DNA from: Cryptomeria japonica
Taxonomy: Eukaryota; Streptophyta; Pinopsida; Cupressales; Cupressaceae
DNA: 64,000 bases
Assembly: GCF_030272615.1 (NCBI RefSeq)
Contig: NC_081409.1
Span: forward strand, 470,884,573-470,948,572
Direction: 5' to 3'
The notes under the pieces were generated by a model. The model did no database searches, had not been told where the DNA came from, and saw only the letters and a program-made list of their open reading frames with translations. The position numbers were made by a program, and so were the translations under genes. Each line of letters begins with the position of its first letter. Position 1 is the first letter of the stretch. Below are positions 56,898-64,000 of this stretch, piece after piece.

Positions 56898-58018
56898 ATG
56901 GATATGAGTTTGGAGAAGCAACTTGAGGTAGCACTTGAAGATTATGATGCTGAAAGGTTGAAGAAGTTGAAGTTACAAGATGATTTGAATTCTACTCAGG
57001 AATTCATTCTTGTCCTATAGGAGAGACTGTCATCTATTCAAGCTAGGAGGAAGGATCTTTTGCAGAACAAAGATAATGATGAGAAAGATGCCTTAATGAG
57101 AGATGTCAGAAGCTGAGTCAAGAGAATATGGTCATGAGGAATGAAATGCAAGCTATAAATATGAGGATGTCTAAGGAGATTGAAGACTGAAAGAAAAAGG
57201 AAGAAAATCTTGATGTATGTCTGAAAAACAAATTTGAGGAATGTGGAAGGCTGGTTCATGAAAATGATATGTTGAGAATTGATTTAGTATAATCCCAGAG
57301 TAATGAACAAGAACTTGAGAGACAAATGATAATTCTGAGAGATGATCTGACGATTGCAAGTGAGTATAAAGAAAAATTCAAGGTTGGTTTAGCACAACTT
57401 GGTGAATTATTGAGAAGACAAAGATAGAATGGAGATTCTAGTGGACTTGGATTTGAACAAGGTTAGTGTTCTGGTACTGCAAACGAAGATCAAAACTAGA
57501 AGGCACTGGTAAGACAGTTTAATGCTTACAAATTTAATGGTAGATTCTTTGTTTGTAATAAATTTGGTCACATGGCTACACAATGTAGAAATAGAGAAAA
57601 TTAGAACCCTGATTTTGCTTTCGGTCAATGTTCTAAATGCAATAAGTATGGTCATAAGATAGAAGATTGCAGAATGAATGTTAAATGTTATGCATGTGGA
57701 AAATTTGCACATATGGCTAATCCGTGCATGTCAAGCAATTATATTGGTTTTAGTAAAGCAATTCAAAAGAACAATGTTACATGTTATGCATGTAATGAGG
57801 TTGGACATATTGCTAAGTTTTGTAGAAGCAGAAATCCACCGGTTGGTAATGATGGATCAAATGATAAAGGGAAAGAGAAGGTAAATGAAATCCGACAAGA
57901 TCATATGAAGAAATGGGTCAGGAAGTTAGAAGATCAATCAGTAGATGGGAATGAACCGGTTACTCAACCGACAAAGGAGGTTGCTCCTGCATCGACAAGA
58001 AGCTCATCTGGTAACTAA
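56898..58018 (+). pseudogene. SIRE-B gag-like protein: coiled coil and four CCHC knuckles
   Basis: Starts MDMSLEKQLEVALEDYDAER and runs as a Glu/Lys coiled coil with stops and shifts to about 57420. Four knuckles then follow in one frame: 57548-57589 (first Cys read as Phe), 57629-57670 CSKCNKYGHKIEDC, 57686-57727 CYACGKFAHMANPC, 57782-57823 CYACNEVGHIAKFC, the last three with all ligands. A Lys/Glu/Pro tail ends at the stop at 58018. Copia gag usually has one knuckle. Role inferred: RNA packaging; no enzymatic domain. Confidence 0.78.
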
Positions 58019-58264
58019 GGCAAATGCCTTAGGGGTAGGAAAAGTTCATGACAATACTGCTTATGCCCCGAGAAGAGGTTCTGGAAGATGTTCCAGACAT
58101 TGGAGATGCTTATCTGGCATGAAGATGTTTGATCAAGATCCATTATCTTTCACCGGAAGCCATTCATGTCAATGATAGATTAGGGTTTTTTTTTGGAGGT
58201 TAAAAGGTTGAATTCACTTCATTTCTCATCACTTTACATTTAGAGCGATTCCACGCAATTCAAA

Positions 58265-60778
58265 GTGAGTATAAGGCAATTCAATGCGATCAATATCATC
58301 TTGAGCAATTTCACTAGTGATCGGAAGATTTATTTAGGGTTTTCACCGACAGCTGTTCACAGGTATTTTTATTTCATCATGGAAGTGAGATCATCCTCTG
58401 CACCTATGTTTATTGCAAATCCTACTGTTGTTGATGTCAAGGACCATCCTAGGTCGATTTTCAAGCGATATCCGCATATTGCTACTTTGGATGATTCGGT
58501 TGGTGCTTTTTCTCGTGTTCCGAAAGGGTCTTGTATGTTGAAGATGTCAGAGCTTACATTCACTGTCATATTGAGGATTTGGGAATGAGTGATATTAAGA
58601 GCATGTACATGAGTGAGTTAATGGGAGATTTTGGAAAGATTAAGCTCGAGTACTAGCATATTGAGGATCTAGGGTTTACTGACATTTTGTATATTCCAGA
58701 ATTTGAAGATGAGATTGTTAGATATGTTTTGAGAAGAGTGCATGGAGAATTTATCTAGTTGGATAAACCGTATAAGATTTCAAAGGAGGCCATTAGGGAA
58801 ATCACCGGTTTACCGCAGGTTGGACAACGTCAAGAGAAGAAGGTTTCTAATAATCAGGTCAAAAAGATCACCATCGCAACATCAGACAAGCGATCAATGA
58901 GGGTTAGCACTATCACCGACAAAGATACCAAATTCAAAAGCATGGTCATTTCTTACAAGGTAACTCAATCAAACTGACTAAATTCTATTTCTAGCTCCTA
59001 CATTTATGCAACTCATAAGATGATGATGGAAAATGAGAAGTTAGATCTCTGTGGTTGGATGTAGGAATGGATTTGTGATTAACCTAGGAAAGATCAAAGG
59101 AGAGAAGAAGGGAACATTCCGGTATGGAAACCTAATTGTTTGTTTAATGCTATTTTTCATCAATGAGACTCCTAGTTTTGGGAAGAGAGAATGGGCATTT
59201 GATATCTCAGTAGGAAGGCAACTAAAACAATCTATTGCTACATTGGGTAGTTAGCATGATGACAAAGTGTGGGGTTACTCTAAGGCATTCCAGAAGGCTA
59301 TGAATTCTAGGGAGAATGAATTTTGTTTTGTTGTATTTGGACATTTATAAGAAAGCCTTGTTAGAAATTGAAATTCAAATACTCGACGAATCAGTTTTGC
59401 TGTATTTGGACATTTATAAGAAAGCCTTGTTAGAAATTGAAAATCAAATACCAGCACAATTATATGAAAAATTAGATGCTCAAAGATTATCAACAATGGA
59501 GGAGGACAAGCATATAAAGATTTAGGAGTTGTTATCTATTTGTGCTTCTATTACTCTAGAAGAGATGGACATGACACTTGAGGTTGCAGATAGAAAGATC
59601 TTTCACAACAAACACAAAATAGTAAGTCTTATGTTAGGTAGGGTTAATGAGATAATCAAGGAGACCCAAAAGGCATGGGTTCAATTCCTTGCAGCAAACT
59701 CTGGTTTTTATACTTCACCGGAACCTAAGACAAATACTACACACATCTCGGTTGAAGGGAAAGGTAAAGGTATTGTGGGTACTTCACCCTCAATTTTGAA
59801 AAATATTAAGATATTGTATATAGAGCCCTCAGTAGAAACTACTGTACAAGCAAATGTTGAGATACCAATAGATACAAAGAGTGTAAAGGTTGCAAGTGTA
59901 CAAGTTACTAATGTTGAGGACAATGGTCCTCCGGATCAGAATGTACAGGATGAGTACACAGTTCTCAAGGAGGAACCAACAGTAATTGATATTGCACCAA
60001 GTGGCAAATCCACCAGTGCAAGTGAGGAATCTATACAATTTAAACCATCAGAGGAGAAGAAAGGGGAATCTGATAGGGAACCGGTAGTGAGCCCATTATT
60101 GTTGTTAATTGACACCTCGCTGGCTAAACATAAAAGCATTACCAAGATGAGTTATACTGAACTCATGATGATGGCTGCACATAAAATGATGAAGGAAGGA
60201 TCTATGGACAAAGGGGTTATTGATCAGTCTATCACTGTTTTTCATAGACTTGTCTCGGAGTGCAAATTTGACAAAGAAGCGAGCCCATCCGACAAGCTTA
60301 AAATAATCACAGAGCACATTTCAAAGGAATTTCAATCTTTACAACATATATCAAACCGACAGGATTGGTGAGGTTTACGCAGGCAAAGAGAGAAACATTT
60401 GATCAGATGATTGAGTCAGAGAGGAAGGAGATTAATGATAAGTTGAAGTTGATAGATAATTCTTTGAGGCAAAGTACTAATATCTATAGAGTATGTTGCA
60501 ACACAGGTTTACTTACAACTGATTTTGATAAAAGGATTAAGGATATTCAGGAGGAGATTGTAGGTATAATCAATTCTTTTGATGGATCAAATTCTTTGAC
60601 TACATCTATAGATGGTCAAATTTATGTTTTGGAAGCCCAAGTTTTATCTCTTGAGAGGGAAAAAGATAAAATCATAAGGAGAGCCAAAGGTCTTAGAGGA
60701 TTGGTGAGTCCCCGATTGGATTCATTAAGTGTACATAAGGAGTGTATAGATATGGTTGGTAAGCCCACACCGTCATAG
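58265..60778 (+). pseudogene. SIRE-B ORF2, unknown function
   Basis: A broken frame containing DVKDHPRSIFKRYPHIATLD, then LDKPYKISKEAIREITGLP, ISYKVTQSN, a FRYGNLIVCLMLFFINETP block shared with SIRE-A, a two-copy tandem repeat of about 70 bp (VLLYLDIYKKALLEIE, near 59320-59445), an acidic Thr/Val-rich stretch (59700-60100) and a helical coiled-coil tail (60365-60778). No RT, integrase or transmembrane segment recognised. It resembles an extra ORF seen in plant LTR elements; I cannot name its function. Confidence 0.6.
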
Positions 60779-60988
60779 CTAAATGAGAAAGAGTCATATG
60801 CCCTTATGCTAAATGGACTTGTATCTATTTACGACACTTTCAAATCAGGTTGAGATACTTATCTAGAGCTTTTGGAGAAGGCCTATCCATAAATTTTCAA
60901 ATATATTTAGCTCCAGTAAGGTATTTTGGGACATTCATTATAAATCTTTTTCTTTGTCTCGGGTTTTGGTATTTTTGGCATTGATGTC

Positions 60989-61158
60989 AAAGGGGGAGGT
61001 ATAGGTGAAAAATATTTAAGAGGTATGGAGTATTTTGTATTGATTATGATCATAGATGGATATTCAGCTCAGAGGGAGCAGGCTCAAGATGAAACCAACA
61101 AATGGAAACCATGATCATTTTTCACATGAGTTTTGCCATCAATGCCAAAGGGGGAGAT
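60989..61158 (+). promoter_or_regulatory. SIRE-B polypurine tracts (two)
   Basis: AAAGGGGGAG at 60989-60998 and AAAGGGGGAGAT at 61147-61158; the second touches the 3' LTR. Confidence 0.8.
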
Positions 61159-62076
61159 TGTTGGCAATTGACACTCAATTGATTGGTTTCAATATGTTGT
61201 CATTGATGGCAACATGTTCTGGCTTCATATTTTGGTTTAGTAGGGTACTGACAGACACTTCACTGACATCAGCACCGACACCGACATGTATCTTCACCGG
61301 TTAGAAGGAATTCTTTGGGTATTGACATTGCAGGACGACATGGTTCACATTCAGGTTATCGGTATTGGAGACTAACATGATTTTGGGAGATCCAACATCG
61401 ACAACTAGTATATATGTTATTGAGCTGACATGTATATTCATATTGTAATTATCTTTGTAAGCTAACATAAGGCATGATGGATTGTAAAGGGGTATATAGG
61501 TCAGCTGATTAGATCATTTTGTATGATATGGATGTAAGGTTATGGATTGTAGTGAAGATGAAAAATATATGAGAGAGATCATGTATGTGAGGATATTTAT
61601 GTAAGAGGTTATTCTGGTAAGCGTTTAGGGTTTCAGATTGGAACAGACAAAGCTTAATCAGAATCGTATTCAGGCATATGAGATGCTATCTTTGTAGTTC
61701 AATCATTTCTCCGGATTGTATTCTGGATTTATATGTAGTCAATGAGACTCCTTTTGTGATTGAGCAGTGTGCTCTAGGCTGTAAGCCTTACTGCAAGTGC
61801 AGGCCCCCATATTTTGTAATATCTCTTCATATGGCTAGTGGATTGATATTGTGGGTCACAAATCCCACCATGGTTTTTCCTCTTTGAGGTTTTCCATGTA
61901 TACTTCTCTGTGTTATGGTATTCATTTGTGTGATTGACTTATTGGTTTCTTTATTTCTTTCAATTATATATGTACCGATATACCGGTTGGTGAATGCATG
62001 TTTTAATAAGGTTAAAATTGATCAATTTGGTAAAACACTGATTCACCCCCCCTCTCAGTGTTCTTGGATTCCAAAA
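61159..62076 (+). repeat. SIRE-B 3' LTR
   Basis: TGTTGGCAATTGACACTC...GATTCCAAAA, last C mutated to A, followed by TTCAT. Uninterrupted, so it gives the empty site for the gypsy-like insertion in the 5' LTR. Confidence 0.9.
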
Positions 62077-62140
62077 TTCATATGGTCTGTTTTGGAGAAT
62101 GGCCAGTTACGGCTTGAGAAAATTCACATGATCAGTCTCC

Positions 62141-62151
62141 AAGTGGGAGAT
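62141..62151 (+). promoter_or_regulatory. Tork copia polypurine tract
   Basis: AAGTGGGAGAT touching the 3' LTR, typical of Tork/Tnt1 elements. Confidence 0.85.
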
Positions 62152-62459
62152 TGTTGATATGTGGCGACTGATTATGCAAGTAATTGTACACCCTAAAAAT
62201 AACTGACTTTTGAGTGTTGCCATAAAATTTGCTTATTATAAGTGTCTGGAATGTAAAAGGGCATTGTAATGGTGTTGTATTGATTTACTGGATAATAAGA
62301 AAAGATTGGACGACTGTGTTTTGTGGATGTAGCCCATCTTGGGTGAACCACGTTAAATCCCTGTTTTATCTATGTTATGCATTTTTCTTCATATTTTGTG
62401 TTTGTATGTGCATATAATTGTTAATTTGTATTTGCTCTGGATTTGCCTAAACCTTAACA
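62152..62459 (+). repeat. Tork copia 3' LTR
   Basis: TGTTGATATGTGGCGACTG...AAACCTTAACA, then the duplication GGTTG. Confidence 0.93.
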
Positions 62460-62464
62460 GGTTG

Positions 62465-63123
62465 GTTATTCAATTGTTCGTGTTATTTGATATTGTAGTT
62501 TGTGCTCTGCATTTCTCCGGAATCGCATTATCTTGGCTTGCAAATGTGGTAGAGTGTTTGGGATGTTCATATGTGTCTTCAATTTAGATGGTTCATGATT
62601 TGGAAGTCCACAAGTGAATCTTTCAGTTTGACGATCAATTCAACATGTGTTCTTGAGGTTCAATATATTGATGATGGAGATTCTAGTAAGTGGTGTTGTT
62701 GCGGTTGTTTCTGATGTGATTCACGTTGCCTGTGGATGTTTCTGGATTGGGTCCTATCTATGTTGATGGTCCGCATTGATCATTGTGTGTGTTATTGGTC
62801 ATTTTCTATATTCGGTGGTGTTCTTCGTGTTATGCAACATTCTTGGTGATTTTAGCGTGTTGCAGATGTTTGAGGTGTAATTGTTGGAGGTGTTGTGTGT
62901 TTGTGGTGGTGATTTAGGTCCAGATTATGTCTTGGCTGACAATGTTTTGGTCTACATGTGTTGTTGTAGTGTGTGAGGTTATTATTTTGTAATTTATGTT
63001 GAAGGTTGAGCTGACCTTGAAATATATGTTAATGATTTGTATAAATATATGTAATGTTCATTTGAGAGATGTATCTATGTGTACAAATATTGAATTGATC
63101 TTTCAGTAGAAGATGCTAGTACA
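62465..63123 (+). repeat. LTR-like sequence, right part
   Basis: Resumes after the Tork element. Contains TATA-like TGTATAAATATATG near 63037 and may end at GTACA. Flanks TTTGT (43687-43691) and TTTGG (63124-63128) match at 4 of 5 positions, but the left flank is TC satellite and the right flank is not, so a clean solo LTR is uncertain. Confidence 0.4.
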
Positions 63124-63470
63124 TTTGGGCCTAATTTTTGACGACCAATTGTCGGAAGTCCGACGATACCACATCGGACTTCCAACAAATGTAACCGTCG
63201 AAAAATCGTCGTCGGTCTTCCCAATGATGCCATTTGCGTCGACAGTCTGATGACGTTATGAACTCTTCCGATGGCTACTATATCTTCTCCTCCGGCCAAA
63301 AATGTCATCGAATTACGGTCAAAATTCTGATGGTTGCTATGTTTGCTCCTCAACGACTGCCCAACAAGGAAGTGACGTCAGACATACAGTATCCTTGTCG
63401 GATGTTTCTTTAGTTATCATCTGAATTCCGATGGTATCAGATGCTGTGGGTCAAGTTCTACTTTTAAAAA
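63124..63470. repeat. CCGAC/GTCGG-rich inverted-repeat cluster
   Basis: A patch rich in CpG in an AT-rich setting, with many copies of TCGGA, CCGACGA and GTCGG in both orientations, e.g. GTCGGAAGTCCGAC and ATCGGACTTCC near 63150-63185. It resembles the subterminal repeats of DNA transposons, but no terminal repeats or duplication were fixed. Confidence 0.4.
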
Positions 63471-64000
63471 TTGCATAAAACATTTTTAATTTATTTGATT
63501 CAGTGTTATTTGCAATAAAAGATTATCAATGATGTTTCCTTTCTCCAAGAATTGTCTAGAATCTTTCCGTCAGATAATATGTAACATCCAATGACTAAAT
63601 ATTTTCTTTACAAATGCTTATTTTATTTAATTATCATCTGAGCATGAATTATAATTTATATCTATGCGGAAGGAGAAGATACAAGCTGAAGACTCATGTG
63701 CAAGTAATTTTTTTAAAAGAAAGCAAGCAGACATTATCTTGAATGACATGGAAACAAGCTCATTAGCTGCCTAGAAGAGAGCAATTGGGGAAAAGTAGAG
63801 GAAAGTGTTAAAGGGTGATAAATACATAGAGAGTATGCAGTACAAAAAAAACAATGTCTGGAGTGTGTGATGTGACGTCTCTAATTTATGTCTAGAGGGA
63901 GTAACTGGTTTTGGAGTTCCTGTGAAACCTATTGGGCTAGGCTTGGAGGAAATCAATGTGTTCATGCAAGGACCACCTTTTTCCTATTATGAGAATGATG
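63471..64000. other. No gene recognised
   Basis: AT-rich; only short open frames without motifs. Confidence 0.45.

Larger units (their letters stand above)
48068..62076 (+). mobile_element. SIRE-B: gag-only SIRE-like element, itself interrupted
   Basis: Inserted into the Tork RNase H with perfect target duplication TTCAT (48063-48067 and 62077-62081). Its 5' LTR is split by a gypsy-like element. Own length is about 6.2 kb: LTRs near 944 and 918 bp and a 4329-bp interior. The interior encodes a coiled-coil/four-knuckle gag and a second ORF, with no protease, integrase or RT, so it is non-autonomous. It shares plan, polypurine tract and the conserved FR(Y/F)GNLIVCLML block with SIRE-A. Confidence 0.88.
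43922..62459 (+). mobile_element. Tork/Tnt1-type Ty1/copia element, split by nested insertions
   Basis: Bounded by 304- and 308-bp LTRs and a perfect target duplication GGTTG (43917-43921 and 62460-62464). Own sequence is 43922-48067 plus 62082-62459, about 4.5 kb, slightly short for the lineage. A 14-kb insertion splits the RNase H codons. RT blocks such as MKDLGPAKQILGMRIS and LASHFKLTKEMCPKT are typical of Tork/Tnt1 elements. Confidence 0.93.

Noticed and set aside
56898-60778. An envelope protein in SIRE-B
   Set aside because: No signal peptide, transmembrane segment or fusion-type region could be seen. The second ORF is left as unknown.
43692-63123. A clean solo LTR split by the Tork element
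   Set aside because: The flanking 5-mers match at only 4 of 5, and the left flank is satellite while the right flank is not. Kept only as LTR-like sequence.
1-64000. CRISPR arrays, bacterial operons, phage or plasmid features
   Set aside because: Nothing fits; the direct repeats are LTRs, satellites or hairpin arrays of eukaryotic retroelements.

Overview
This window reads as intergenic DNA from a large, repeat-rich plant nuclear genome. I see no intact host gene. The evidence is layered LTR retrotransposons of the Ty1/copia and Ty3/gypsy superfamilies, initiator-Met-tRNA type primer sites (TGGTATCAGAGC and variants), hAT-type MITEs with 8-bp target duplications, a tRNA-derived SINE and LINE debris. 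A seed plant with a very large genome, perhaps a gymnosperm, is my guess; nothing here proves the taxon.

Layout. 1-2990: a decayed retroelement ORF and the LTR-like sequence after it. 2996-5181: a hAT MITE, an old Ty3/gypsy integrase on the minus strand, and a large fold-back hAT-type element. 5822-9597: a minus-strand non-autonomous copia-type element holding a G-rich hAT MITE, a 1.5-kb solo LTR and a miniature LTR retrotransposon (TRIM) in three-LTR tandem form. 9598-17060: a Tat/Ogre-type gypsy pol remnant split by a complete copia element, Copia-1 (10479-16337, TSD TGAGG). 17060-24021: low-copy sequence with LINE RNase H debris, a SINE and possible host exon relics. 24022-30131: Copia-2, complete, minus strand, TSD TAAAG, coding region clearly related to Copia-1. 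32222-43691: a polypyrimidine satellite array interrupted by a gypsy LTR-like block (33840-36510) and a SIRE-like gag-only element, SIRE-A (36903-42530, TSD TATAC). 43692-63123: a nest in which an LTR-like sequence holds a Tork/Tnt1-type copia (43922-62459, TSD GGTTG), which holds a second gag-only element, SIRE-B (48068-62076, TSD TTCAT), which holds a minus-strand Tat-like gag/protease-only element (48917-56729, TSD GGTAT). 63124-64000: a CCGAC/GTCGG-rich cluster and unannotated sequence.

Most interesting points. (1) The TRIM at 8715-9245 has 135-bp LTRs, each carrying a tRNA-like cloverleaf with pol III A and B boxes, around a 63-bp interior that is little more than primer site and polypurine tract. 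(2) In all seven copia-type or TRIM elements where I could find the polypurine tract/LTR junction, that junction lies in the loop of an inverted repeat of 7 to 14 bp; I did not find this in the gypsy element. (3) Copia-1 and Copia-2 share an array of 27-nt hairpins before the polypurine tract, with compensatory changes in the stems. (4) Two related gag-only families and a gag/protease-only Tat element must depend on other elements for reverse transcriptase and integrase. All boundaries were found by eye from matching LTRs and target duplications; no alignment or database search was run.
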